The position numbers were made by a program, and so were the translations under genes. Of a stretch of DNA of 64,000 bases, positions 8,286 through 16,688 are shown in pieces (the stretch's first letter is position 1; the number at the start of each line of letters is the position of its first letter). The DNA is from Paenibacillus contaminans (GTDB lineage: Bacteria; Bacillota; Bacilli; Paenibacillales; NBRC-103111). The notes beneath the pieces are model-generated. The model searched no databases and had not been told where the DNA came from. It worked only from the letters and a program-made list of their open reading frames with translations. The stretch is taken from NCBI RefSeq assembly GCF_003285015.1, contig NZ_QMFB01000009.1:1-64000 (forward strand), read 5' to 3'.

Positions 8286-8678
8286 ATGACGATATTTCTG
8301 ACTAAAGAAGAGATTGTCTCAGCACACTATTTCATGATGAAAAGAATGAACGACGCAGAGCAAGCGGGAGTGAAAGACCACGGTCTGCTTGAATCTGCGG
8401 TACATAGACCCCAGCAAAGTGTTTTCGGAGAAGATGCTTATCCGTCTTTATTTGATAAGGCTGCGGCATTACTGGAATCTCTGGTCAAAAATCACTGTTT
8501 TCATAATGGAAATAAGCGGACGGCTTATCTTGTTACCAAGTCATTTTTGCTGTTGAACGGATACCATCTGCAGATGGAACGTAAGTATGCTGTGGAGTTT
8601 ATAGTCGATATTGCAACAGGATTACATCCAGTACAGACTATCTGTCGTATTCTAGAAGAACATTCGGTAGAAAGGTGA
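8286..8678 (+). CDS. doc: Doc-type toxin (Fic fold, death-on-curing)
   Basis: 130 residues, the usual Doc length. The Fic-fold motif H-C-F-H-N-G-N-K-R-T-A lies at about 76-86. Doc lacks the Gly-Arg ending of AMP-transferring Fic enzymes and, in the P1 prototype, phosphorylates EF-Tu to stop translation. The N-terminal LTKEEIVSAHYFMM and GLLESAVHRPQQSVFGEDAYP are typical. It is transcribed with its antitoxin, and the pair lies between ssrA-like copies 3 and 4, consistent with maintenance cargo of an integrated element. Confidence 0.9.
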   Translation: MTIFLTKEEIVSAHYFMMKRMNDAEQAGVKDHGLLESAVHRPQQSVFGEDAYPSLFDKAAALLESLVKNHCFHNGNKRTAYLVTKSFLLLNGYHLQMERKYAVEFIVDIATGLHPVQTICRILEEHSVER

Positions 8679-8725
8679 TTCTCGTATGTGGACATCGATC
8701 AGTCAATGCATGGACAGGAATCTTA

Positions 8726-8828
8726 GGTGATATCAAAATCATGACTACACCTGTCCCGTAAGAACCCGACGACTCCATTCGTCTCCGCCATGTAAAACCA
8801 CAACCGCAAGAGGTTGCGGTTTTTTGCA
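8726..8828 (+). repeat. Degenerate ssrA 3' end copy 4 with terminator
   Basis: GGTGATATCAAAATCATGACTACACC aligns (in parts) with ssrA from about 1376 onward, and CGACTCCATTCGTCTCCGCCA ends at about 8790 like the ssrA acceptor end. The hairpin AACCACAACCGCAAGAGGTTGCGGTTTTTT (two arms, 8797-8826) follows and would terminate the doc operon. From 8829 to 9147 I see no gene; an AGGAGG at 9072 is not followed by a usable start. Confidence 0.7.
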
Positions 8829-9147
8829 TTTCCAATCTTAAGTAAGAGCTCCACATGCTCATTGAAGCTTGCAAGGAGCTGCCATAACGCGTGCATGTTT
8901 GCATTATCAATTTGGCTAACCCTTCTTTAAGGTCATTCACCAAGAAAGCTGCTGTACCGGCAGATGACATTCGCCATAACAATCCCGACTCCTACATGTT
9001 CCACTCCCACATCTATGGAAGGACCCATCATTACATGGTATGTGGAAAAAAATATAATTTCTTAATAGTATAGGAGGTTCCATTTTACATTGCCTTGTTA
9101 TAGTACTCCTTGAATAATAAATTCACTAAGGGGAGAAGGAACAGGGA

Positions 9148-12100
9148 ATGAAAGCAAAAAGATTACGTAAGACAATCGTGATCGCTTCAATGATCTCGTT
9201 GCTGGGAGGATTACATACAGGTTTCGGCCCAAATCATCGTGTTTATGCGGCTGGTGAACCTGCGTCATCCGTCATTATTGAAGATTTTGAAGATGGAATC
9301 TCGGATGTGAAATTTAATCCTAAACGTATGTATACTGCTACGCTGCACTTGGAAGACAACAAGAAGCGTGTAAGAAACGGACAATACTCGGCTAGAATTG
9401 ATTACGACATGATTGGTATAGTAGATAACCCCTCGCAAATTGAAGTAGGGTATAAAACGGGGAATATCCCGGTAGCAGATTATCCGACTAAAGTAGGCAT
9501 GTGGGTTTATGGAAACAATGAAGGACATTTGCTGACGACAAAATTTAGAGATAAAGGCGGATCCTCTTTCCAAGCGGAATTTTATGATGGAAACGAATTA
9601 GGTATCGACTGGTACGGTTGGAAATATATCGAGGCGGATGTTCCGCAGGGGAAACCGGGTCCGGTTGTCCTTGAATTGTTTTTCCAATTGAAGCAGTCGA
9701 ATATGAGCAAAAAAAATAAGGGCTCTATTTGGATAGACGATATTACCTTTATCTACGGAGAATCGAATGAGGATAAAGAGGTTCCAAACATTAAACCTGT
9801 AGCTCCTGTCGAAAATGAAGTATTAAGCGCTCCGCTTGAGGAATTAAAGGTTGAACTGACCGATAACGGATCGGGTTTGGATTTGAATACATTGTCTGTT
9901 CTTTTGGATAGTAAGGATATTACGAATGATGTGCGCTATTCTCCAGATACGAATTTAATAACCTACCCGGGACAAAACGTGGATGGCGGTTATCATGAGC
10001 TTGTTGTTGAAGTGAAGGATAAGAACGGCAACCCGGCAGGGAAAACATTCGCTTTCACAGTTAATGCAGGGGAACGTTTGTTCATGACTGCCGACAAAGA
10101 AGCGGTAAGTAATGAAATTTACCCTGTTAAAATTAGTATCAAAGATTACTTGAATGCAGACCAGGCAAAATTCGCTTTGAATTTTGATCCCCAAACCCTT
10201 CAAGTTGAAAGCATTACTCAGGCGGCTGGAGTTGACTTAACCTCAAATATAGATAATACGGGCGGAACTGTTCAGGTAACGCTTGACAAGGTATCAGCAG
10301 CAGCAGCTCATGATGCCGTTACGGTTAACTTCAGAGTGAGCTCTCATGCCGTGTTAGAGCGCGGTGAGGATTACAAAACCATCACAATGGGTGATACGAA
10401 ACTTACAGCCGGTGAAGTTCAGACTAGCTCGCCGATTGCCGCTCCTATTCGCTATACAATCGCATTTCCTTATCAGCTGAACATGACGGGAGTCGGTTTG
10501 GGTACGCCTTCTACATTTACAGTATTGGATCATGTGGGCAGACCGTATGAAGGCGCGGATATCGTTTTCAACGGATTGTTGAAACAAAGCTCGGTAGTTA
10601 CCGTTAACACGGTAACGTCTAACGTATATGAGGATGATAAAACGTCTTCTAATGTAATCATGGTTGCAAAAGCCGGTGAACGTTACTATGCTTCAGCGGA
10701 AGCCGAGGATGGATTCTTCGAGGTTATTCTCACAGACGGCCGTACGACAGGATATATCCCTGAAGCGGATGTTAGCAGGCAGCCATTGAGCGGCAGTCTC
10801 GGTAAAACAGATGCCAAAGGACAAGTAACGACAGACCTGACTACATTGGCGCTCGGAACTTATCAGGTTCAGGCTGTCAACGGCGATCAGAACAGCAAGG
10901 TTGTCAATTATGAAGTCGTGGAGCAGTACGGTACGGATGATCCTCAATATGTTCAAACTTATGTGACGGAGGATATGTCTTCGCAACTAAGTGTTGCCTG
11001 GCAAACAAAACCGGACCGAACCTTTACTTCTATTCAATACATTGAAGCTAGTGAATGGGGTACGGGTGAAAGCCCTGATGTCAATCATGTAAAACAACAG
11101 CAAGCTGAGAGTGAGCTTCAAGTGCTTAGCATGAAGGAGAATGGAACGAAAGGTGAAATACGGTTCCATAATGCTCTGATAGAGGGCTTGAAAGCAGCTA
11201 CCACTTACAACTATCGTGTAGGTTATGAGGGCAATTGGTCGGAGTGGCAGGAGTATTCTACTGTAGATCGGGATAAAACGACACCGACCTCATTCTTGTT
11301 TATTACGGATTCTCATACGAAACAATTAGCAGGAATGGAGACTTATCAAGAACTAATGACTAACGCTTTGACACAATATCCGTCGACACAGTTTATTATG
11401 CATGGCGGGGATATTGTTGATGTAGGCGGCGCATTTGAAGAATGGCAAAGGTTCTGGCAAGCTTCATCGGTCTATGCGACAAAGCTTCCGTCTGCTCTAA
11501 CGTTAGGTAATCACGATGTGAAGAGCGAAGGGAAAGACGTATTCACCAAAGGCGCGAATTTCCCGGTGAACGGGCCGGAAACCCAACTGCAATATGCTTA
11601 CTCTTATGATGTCGATGATGCTCATTTTGTCGTATTGAACTCGGAAGGCACAGAAGAACAAATGATTGATCAGGCAGCATGGTTGGAGAAAGATTTGGAT
11701 CAGAATGACAAAAAATGGACGATCGCTATGTTCCATCGTCCTGCCTACCATACGGAAAGCGGCCGAGAATCCCTTGTTGAGTATACGCAAAAGTATTTTG
11801 CCCCTATTTTAGAAGAAAAGAAAGTGGATTTGGTTCTGGTCGGTCATGACCATGTGTATTCGCGCACTTATCCAATGCTGGATGGAAAGCCAAATAAAGC
11901 TACAAACGAGGGGACTGTATATCTTGACGGCGGTGCTTCGGGCTGGAAATTTTATGATGGCACTAAGTATCATTATTTGAATGCTATCTTTGATGAAGAC
12001 GTTCCTGTATATTCCGCTATTAAAATTACCGAGGAAAAGATCCTTGTGGAAGCACGTACGATAGCGGGCAATAAGATCGATGAGTTTTCTGTAGCGAAAA

Positions 12101-12999
12101 CCGATGAGCCGTCAACGCCAACACCGACGACAGCACCAACGACAACACCGACTACGGCACCAACGACGGCGCCAACAACAGCACCAACGCCGGCTCCAAC
12201 GACAGCACCGACACCGACGACGGCGCCAACGCCGACACCAACGACAGCACCAACGACAGCGCCAACGACGGCACCGACGACAGCTCCAACGCCAGCGCCA
12301 ACGACGGCACCAACGACAGCACCGACGCCGACACCGACGACGGCGCCAACGACAACACCAACGTCGACACCAAAGCCTACACAAACGCCAACGTCTTCGA
12401 AGCCTGTCTTCAACGACAAGGTGGATGCAGACGCAGTTAAGGCTATCGCGGAAAAAGAGAAATCCGCTCCTGCTGTAAGCTTTACGGACGTTCCGGCATC
12501 TTTGTGGAGTGCTTCAGTAGTGGAACGTGCTTCTAAGATGGGTATAGTAACGGGCTACAGTGACGGTTCTTACCGTCCCGATGAAAAGGTAACCCGCGCC
12601 GAGTTCGCCACGATGCTTGCAAAAGCTTTCGGTCTACCGGAATCAAGCGGTTCTTCCTTCTCTGACACGCAACGGCATTGGGCTTCAGATGCGATTGCAG
12701 CGCTGAAGGCAAAAGGGATAGTCACAGGTTATGATGACGGTTCGTTCCGTCCTGACCAAGAGATCTCCCGCGCTGAGATCGTTGCAATGCTTGCTCGGCT
12801 TACGAACTACGTTCCTAGCACTTCCAATTCATTCTCGGATGTAGTTACGAGCTGGGCCTCCGAACAAATCAATGCTTTCGCGACCGCAGGTATCGTAAGC
12901 GGTGCAGGCGACGGATTGTTCAAACCGAACGAATCCGCGTCCCGTGCCGAGTCGGTTGCGATGATCATTCGCTTGTTGGATAAATTGCTAACACAGTAA
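9148..12999 (+). CDS. SLH-anchored purple-acid-phosphatase-like surface protein
   Basis: 1283 residues. Signal peptide 1-35 (ends VYAAG). About 40-205 is a jelly-roll, CBM-like module (IIEDFEDG...IWIDDITFIYGE); 215-305 Ig-like; 307-425 cohesin-like (YLNADQAKFALNFDPQTLQVES); then linker domains. A fibronectin-like N-domain and a metallophosphoesterase domain (about 715-950) carry the metal ligands DSH, GGDIVD, GNHD and GHDHVYSRT. A Pro/Thr linker (about 986-1080) leads to three SLH repeats (from about 1111). The enzyme should hydrolyse phosphoesters on the cell surface, held by secondary wall polymer. Start follows GGGGAGAAGG. Confidence 0.88.
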   Translation: MKAKRLRKTIVIASMISLLGGLHTGFGPNHRVYAAGEPASSVIIEDFEDGISDVKFNPKRMYTATLHLEDNKKRVRNGQYSARIDYDMIGIVDNPSQIEVGYKTGNIPVADYPTKVGMWVYGNNEGHLLTTKFRDKGGSSFQAEFYDGNELGIDWYGWKYIEADVPQGKPGPVVLELFFQLKQSNMSKKNKGSIWIDDITFIYGESNEDKEVPNIKPVAPVENEVLSAPLEELKVELTDNGSGLDLNTLSVLLDSKDITNDVRYSPDTNLITYPGQNVDGGYHELVVEVKDKNGNPAGKTFAFTVNAGERLFMTADKEAVSNEIYPVKISIKDYLNADQAKFALNFDPQTLQVESITQAAGVDLTSNIDNTGGTVQVTLDKVSAAAAHDAVTVNFRVSSHAVLERGEDYKTITMGDTKLTAGEVQTSSPIAAPIRYTIAFPYQLNMTGVGLGTPSTFTVLDHVGRPYEGADIVFNGLLKQSSVVTVNTVTSNVYEDDKTSSNVIMVAKAGERYYASAEAEDGFFEVILTDGRTTGYIPEADVSRQPLSGSLGKTDAKGQVTTDLTTLALGTYQVQAVNGDQNSKVVNYEVVEQYGTDDPQYVQTYVTEDMSSQLSVAWQTKPDRTFTSIQYIEASEWGTGESPDVNHVKQQQAESELQVLSMKENGTKGEIRFHNALIEGLKAATTYNYRVGYEGNWSEWQEYSTVDRDKTTPTSFLFITDSHTKQLAGMETYQELMTNALTQYPSTQFIMHGGDIVDVGGAFEEWQRFWQASSVYATKLPSALTLGNHDVKSEGKDVFTKGANFPVNGPETQLQYAYSYDVDDAHFVVLNSEGTEEQMIDQAAWLEKDLDQNDKKWTIAMFHRPAYHTESGRESLVEYTQKYFAPILEEKKVDLVLVGHDHVYSRTYPMLDGKPNKATNEGTVYLDGGASGWKFYDGTKYHYLNAIFDEDVPVYSAIKITEEKILVEARTIAGNKIDEFSVAKTDEPSTPTPTTAPTTTPTTAPTTAPTTAPTPAPTTAPTPTTAPTPTPTTAPTTAPTTAPTTAPTPAPTTAPTTAPTPTPTTAPTTTPTSTPKPTQTPTSSKPVFNDKVDADAVKAIAEKEKSAPAVSFTDVPASLWSASVVERASKMGIVTGYSDGSYRPDEKVTRAEFATMLAKAFGLPESSGSSFSDTQRHWASDAIAALKAKGIVTGYDDGSFRPDQEISRAEIVAMLARLTNYVPSTSNSFSDVVTSWASEQINAFATAGIVSGAGDGLFKPNESASRAESVAMIIRLLDKLLTQ
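12113..12378 (+). repeat. Tandem ACN-CCN codon repeat encoding a Pro/Thr linker
   Basis: Degenerate units of CCAACGACAGCA and CCGACACCGACG type encode TAPTTAPTPT repeats. This is an extended, probably glycosylated spacer between the catalytic part and the SLH domains. Length variation between strains is likely. Confidence 0.85.
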
Positions 13000-13018
13000 G
13001 TGTTGCTATATGTAAGAA

Positions 13019-13098
13019 ATAGAGGCGAATTGTGGTTTTGCACAGCCCCGATTCGCCTCTACCATGTAAAACCCGACCGCTTGAAGGTCGGGTTTTTG
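13019..13098 (+). repeat. Inverted repeat with ssrA-like end (copy 5) and terminator
   Basis: AGAGGCGAAT (13020-13029 region) is the inverse of ATTCGCCTCT (13051-13060). The latter is part of CCCCGATTCGCCTCTACCA, which resembles the ssrA acceptor end. A strong hairpin follows: AACCCGACC-GCTTGAA-GGTCGGGTTTTT, about 13069-13097. Together they terminate the phosphoesterase gene. A further AGCACCT...AGGTGCT hairpin at about 13118-13149 recalls the ssrA terminator. Confidence 0.55.
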
Positions 13099-13167
13099 TT
13101 ACTTCCAGTAAAAAAAGAGCACCTGATCACATTGGGGTTAAGGTGCTGTTTTATTGAGCATTTTGAT

Positions 13168-13356
13168 ATGAAAAGAACATGCCGTTATCGGCAGTATGGC
13201 CTATACGAGAAACAGAAACTGGATCTGATTTGCGAAGGTTGGCATGTCGTCGCTGTCATTCGGGAGCTTCTTGATGAGAACTTGGACGAGTTCCGTCAGT
13301 ATTTATCCAAAGCGATTGAGCTGGCCGAGCCCAGAGATATCCGGAATATGTGTTAA
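13168..13356 (+). CDS. Short open frame of unknown function, possibly a fragment
   Basis: 62 codons from the ATG at 13168. The peptide contains YEKQKLDLICEGWHVVAVIR and DEFRQYLSKAIELAEP, which look protein-like, but there is no good ribosome binding site and no known family. It may be the remnant of an accessory gene at the edge of the scarred region. Confidence 0.3.
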   Translation: MKRTCRYRQYGLYEKQKLDLICEGWHVVAVIRELLDENLDEFRQYLSKAIELAEPRDIRNMC

Positions 13357-13465
13357 CGGAGGAAGGCAAAAGAATGCTGTAGGTACGATGAGCATTTTTA
13401 TGGAATTGGGGAGTTGATGCGTTAGCCAGGTTTGATCACGTTTATGAGTCAGAGAGATTGATTTT

Positions 13466-14287
13466 ATGTTCCATAATAACGGTGATATACTGGACGAAAC
13501 AAAGCAGAAACGGTTGAAAGGGCTTGATTCGTTCGTGAAGCTTAAGAATAAACCATTGCCAGAGCCCGAATTGCTGGCTATTTTGCGGGCTGCCGACGAT
13601 ATCATTGCCGAAGGCGGACGTACGATGCTCTCGAAAATTTTGAAGGGCTCTAGAGAACGAAAGCTGCTGGAACTGGGTCTGGATCGAAACCCTTCATACG
13701 GATTTTATAGGGATCTCTCCTTGGAACAGATCACGGATAAGATTGATCAGATGATTCGTGCCGGATTTTTGGAGACCAAGAAAAGCGGCAAGCTTCCCAT
13801 GATTGCGTTCACTCCGCTCGGATGGGCGGTTGAAAGAGAAAGACGTGCCGATGAATTTTTGCAGGAATGGAATGTAGGGATCAGCCAAAACATCACCCCG
13901 ATCAATATAGAATATTTGAAAGGGCGAAACCGGGGTATGATCTTCTTGTTCCTGTACAAAGTTTTATGCTCGGGGAATAAGAAGTACATTCCTTATTTAA
14001 CTTTGTGGGAACGAAGCGATTTCAAAAACGTTCGGACTGAAATACGCCATGTGATCAAAGCGTTGAAGCGGCGTGATGAAATGGATGCCCCGGATTGGGA
14101 GCAGCTAAAAAGGGAACGGTTCGAAGCGTTATTTATCGGCGATCGCGACCCCATCTTCCTGGCCTGTCAGAAATGCGGCAGACCTTTCGTATTCGATGAA
14201 TGGAATCCGGACTATTATTCGAGCGAAGGGATAAAATTTCCGGAAAAGTGCCCGAATTGCTCGGAGAAAGCACATCTGTATCGATAA
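13466..14287 (+). CDS. RQC-minor-1 family DNA-binding protein
   Basis: 273 residues. The N-terminal part (about 30-125: LLAILRAADDIIAEGGRTML, LLELGLDRNPSYGFYRDLS, MIRAGFLE) reads as an RQC-type winged helix, the nucleic-acid-binding module of RecQ helicases, without any helicase domain. The C-terminus has a zinc ribbon, C-x2-C (ACQKCGRPF) and C-x2-C (KCPNCSE), at about 230-265. This architecture corresponds to the RQC-minor-1 group; the cellular role is unknown. The ORF could begin a few codons later. A strong hairpin terminator follows. Family call from memory of its pattern. Confidence 0.65.
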   Translation: MFHNNGDILDETKQKRLKGLDSFVKLKNKPLPEPELLAILRAADDIIAEGGRTMLSKILKGSRERKLLELGLDRNPSYGFYRDLSLEQITDKIDQMIRAGFLETKKSGKLPMIAFTPLGWAVERERRADEFLQEWNVGISQNITPINIEYLKGRNRGMIFLFLYKVLCSGNKKYIPYLTLWERSDFKNVRTEIRHVIKALKRRDEMDAPDWEQLKRERFEALFIGDRDPIFLACQKCGRPFVFDEWNPDYYSSEGIKFPEKCPNCSEKAHLYR

Positions 14288-14300
14288 GCATCACAATCTC

Positions 14301-14373
14301 AAAAAGCACCCCTTAGAAGTCATTCGGACAGCCGCAAGGTTTTCCGTGGCTTCCTTCTAAGAGGTGCTTTTTT
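14301..14373. terminator. Bidirectional terminator
   Basis: AAAAAGCACC...CTTAGAAG pairs with CTTCTAAG...GGTGCTTTTTT, with an internal smaller hairpin. It serves the plus-strand RQC-minor gene and the minus-strand GntR gene, which converge here. Confidence 0.9.
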
Positions 14374-14402
14374 GACATGCCAAATGAGACATCGGCCGAG
14401 CG

Positions 14403-15092
14403 TTAATGTTTCGTATTGCCGCCCTGCAGCATTTGAGATATGCGTAACGCGTTAAGCACGACTTTAAATCCGGTTTCCTTCTGGGAGCGGATGACCCGCG
14501 CAGCCTTCTCCTCGTCTCTTTCGCGAAGCGCTTCTACGATCGAACGGTGCTCCTCGTTGGATTGGCGCAGTCGGTCGGGGTCGTAATGGAACACCATTTT
14601 TGAGTTTTCGCTGCGCAAGAATAGATTCTCGATCATATCGATTAAGACCTGGGCATGCGAGGCACGATATAACTGCTGATGGAAATTCCGGTTGCTTAGA
14701 GAATACGCGGTCAGGTCTTGTTTGGCTATGCTCGCGTCCATTTGGTCCACAAGCAGCTCCAGCGAATCGATTTCTTCCGGAGTGGCTGCCTTGGCGGCCA
14801 ATCGCGTTGAGAGGGTCTCAAGTTCCGTTCGGATAAGGAAAACTTCCTCTAACGTATCGGTGTTAATCGGAGCGACGCGTGCCCCGCTGTGCGATTTCGT
14901 TTCGAGCAGTCCGTCGGCTGTCAGCCTTTTGATCGCTTCCCGAACCGGGATGTCGCTAACCCCTAGCTGACGCGCAATATCGCGGATAATGATCCGCTCA
15001 TCCGGCTTGTACACGCCCGTCATGATTTGCTCTTTTATGAAATGGTAAACCGTATCTGACTTTGTATGGCCTTTATGTTCATTGGCGTTCAT
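14403..15092 (-). CDS. GntR family regulator, FadR subfamily
   Basis: 229 residues. N-terminal winged helix (VYHFIKEQIMTGVYKPDERI, then DIARQLGVSDIPVREAIKRL) and an all-helical FCD ligand domain (about 85-220) with the typical TELETLSTRLAAKAA and FHQQLYRASHAQVLIDMIENL. FCD regulators bind small carboxylates through a metal and usually repress the operon next to them. It is divergent from the DUF6282-to-CoA-transferase operon, and palindromes lie in the shared intergenic region, so it is the probable repressor of that operon. GGAGGTTATATAA precedes the ATG. Confidence 0.92.
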   Translation of the reverse strand: MNANEHKGHTKSDTVYHFIKEQIMTGVYKPDERIIIRDIARQLGVSDIPVREAIKRLTADGLLETKSHSGARVAPINTDTLEEVFLIRTELETLSTRLAAKAATPEEIDSLELLVDQMDASIAKQDLTAYSLSNRNFHQQLYRASHAQVLIDMIENLFLRSENSKMVFHYDPDRLRQSNEEHRSIVEALRERDEEKAARVIRSQKETGFKVVLNALRISQMLQGGNTKH

Positions 15093-15154
15093 TTATATAA
15101 CCTCCAAAAGGAATTTACATCAATACCCTAAATCAGGAGAATCCTTAATAAATT

Positions 15155-15166
15155 ATCATATATGAT
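15155..15166. promoter_or_regulatory. Palindromic candidate operator for the GntR regulator
   Basis: ATCATATATGAT is a perfect 12-base palindrome. A related half-site (ATATATGAT) recurs at about 15291-15299 near the operon side, so the divergent region holds two similar sites. Confidence 0.5.
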
Positions 15167-15223
15167 TTGATCAAAATTGTACATGATAAATGAGTATATT
15201 GTATATTTTCTAATTTTTACAAG

Positions 15224-15237
15224 CGAAAACGGTTTCA
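15224..15237 (-). promoter_or_regulatory. cre-like site (CcpA)
   Basis: On the minus strand TGAAACCGTTTTCG fits the catabolite-responsive element TGWAANCGNTNWCA with one mismatch at the end. It lies between the GntR gene and the catabolic operon, so glucose repression of the operon is plausible. Confidence 0.5.
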
Positions 15238-15434
15238 TTTACTATTGATTTCTGTCTGCGGAGCTTTTAATATATAATTACAACAAAATAATATATGATT
15301 TATGAATTATGATATCTAATTTTCAAGCGACGAACTCGATCGACTAAAGGTCGACCGCCGTCATGCAATGCCGCTCCGTACGCCAGGAGCTGCGCGCGGT
15401 GCGAGAAGAATCGACAGAAAGCGAGGAGAAAGCG

Positions 15435-16322
15435 ATGCAAGAGCTGTTGGAAGGCGCGTATGATCTGCACGTTCACACAGGACCGGACGTCAGTCCGCGC
15501 AAGCTTGACGATCTGGATATGGCGGAACGCATTCAAAAATTGGGGATGAAGGGTTTCGGCATCAAGTCCCACTATTTTTGTACGGGAGAGCGCGCGAGGA
15601 TCGTTAAGAAGGTGTACCCCGACCTCAACCCAATCGGTGCACTGAGCCTTAATCATACGGTAGGGGGCATCAATCCGGTCGCGGTGGAAATGGCTGCGCG
15701 GGTCGGCGCAAAAATCATCTGGATGCCGACGTTTGATGCGGCTAACGAAATGGCGTACATGTTTAGCCGGACCAGCTATGATGAATTGCCGCCCTGGGCG
15801 AAGGTGCAATTCGAGCTCAGCCAGCAAGGCAAGATGCAAGCGGGCATCACGATTCTCGAGAACGGAAATCTGAAGCAGAGCGTACTCGAGATCATCGACA
15901 TCGCCAAGAAGAACGACCTCATCCTCTCTACCGGTCATCTGGGCAAGGAAGAGATCTACGCGCTCGTTACCGCGGCGAAACAGCAAGGCTTGAGGAAAGT
16001 CGTCGTCACGCACCCTACCTTTTCATCGGTAAACCTCTCCAAGCAGGAACAGAAGGAGCTGGCCGAGCTCGGCGCTTATATGGAGCAATGCTTCGGCGTT
16101 ATCACGCCGCACTATGGCATCGACTGGGACGGTTTGTACGAGGCGATTCGCTTCGTGGGACCGGAGCATTGCATTTTATCCAGCGATCTGGGGCAAACGA
16201 ACAATCCGTATCCCGATGAAGGGCTGCTTACCTTCGTTACTAATTTGCATAACAATGGCTTTTCGAAGGAAGAAATCAAAACGATGACGATTCACAACAC
16301 GACATTTTTGGCGGAAGGCTAA
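15435..16322 (+). CDS. DUF6282 family protein (amidohydrolase-like, putative metal hydrolase)
   Basis: 295 residues. A DLHVHTGPDVSPRKLDD opening gives an H-x-H pair as in PHP and amidohydrolase metal sites, followed by IKSHYF, ILSTGHLGKEEIY, VVVTHPTF and ILSSDLGQ, each carrying a possible ligand of a TIM-barrel metal centre. The family (DUF6282) has no established substrate. Start chosen at the ATG after GAGGAGA (15423-15429). First gene of a seven-gene operon under the divergent GntR regulator, so it probably opens or hydrolyses the pathway substrate. Confidence 0.8.
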   Translation: MQELLEGAYDLHVHTGPDVSPRKLDDLDMAERIQKLGMKGFGIKSHYFCTGERARIVKKVYPDLNPIGALSLNHTVGGINPVAVEMAARVGAKIIWMPTFDAANEMAYMFSRTSYDELPPWAKVQFELSQQGKMQAGITILENGNLKQSVLEIIDIAKKNDLILSTGHLGKEEIYALVTAAKQQGLRKVVVTHPTFSSVNLSKQEQKELAELGAYMEQCFGVITPHYGIDWDGLYEAIRFVGPEHCILSSDLGQTNNPYPDEGLLTFVTNLHNNGFSKEEIKTMTIHNTTFLAEG

Positions 16323-16352
16323 TTGACGCAATGAAATGGGGAGGATATCAAC

Positions 16353-16688
16353 ATGAGTATGAAAGCATCAAACTGGGATACGTTGCAGGAGGTTCTCGTC
16401 CGTGAAGGCGTAACGCGCAAAGCGTTCAGCGGGGAAGGCGCGACGCTGGCTCTCCACGTTCTGCAGCCGGGGCACGAGCCGAAGCCGCATAGTCACACCT
16501 ACGAGCAAATCGTCTACATCCTTGGCGGAAAAGTAAAATTTCATATCGGGGAAGAGTCCGTATTGCTGGAAGCGGGCGGGTTGCTCGTCGTACCGCCGGA
16601 TGTGATGCATTATGCGGAAGTGATAGGCGACGAGCCGGTTTATAACCTGGATGTGTTCACCCCGAAGAGGGATGAATATGCGTCCTAA
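16353..16688 (+). CDS. Cupin domain protein
   Basis: 111 residues forming a single conserved beta-barrel. Cupin motif 1 is G-x5-H-x-H-x4-E (GHEPKPHSHTYEQIVYILGG) and motif 2 is PPDVMHYAEVIGDEP. These give a His/His/Glu/His metal site. Single-domain cupins act as isomerases, dioxygenases or lyases, or bind substrates; which applies here is not evident. GGGGAGGA precedes the start. Its end overlaps the start of the aldolase gene by 11 bases. Confidence 0.9.
   Translation: MSMKASNWDTLQEVLVREGVTRKAFSGEGATLALHVLQPGHEPKPHSHTYEQIVYILGGKVKFHIGEESVLLEAGGLLVVPPDVMHYAEVIGDEPVYNLDVFTPKRDEYAS

Noticed and set aside
8891-9073. 60-codon plus-strand frame before the phosphoesterase
   Set aside because: No ribosome binding site and no protein-like pattern; lies in the leader of the next gene.
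12104-12478. Long open frames in other phases over the Pro/Thr linker
   Set aside because: They arise from the repetitive ACN-CCN sequence inside the phosphoesterase gene; their products are Arg/Gln or Val/Gly strings with no start signals.
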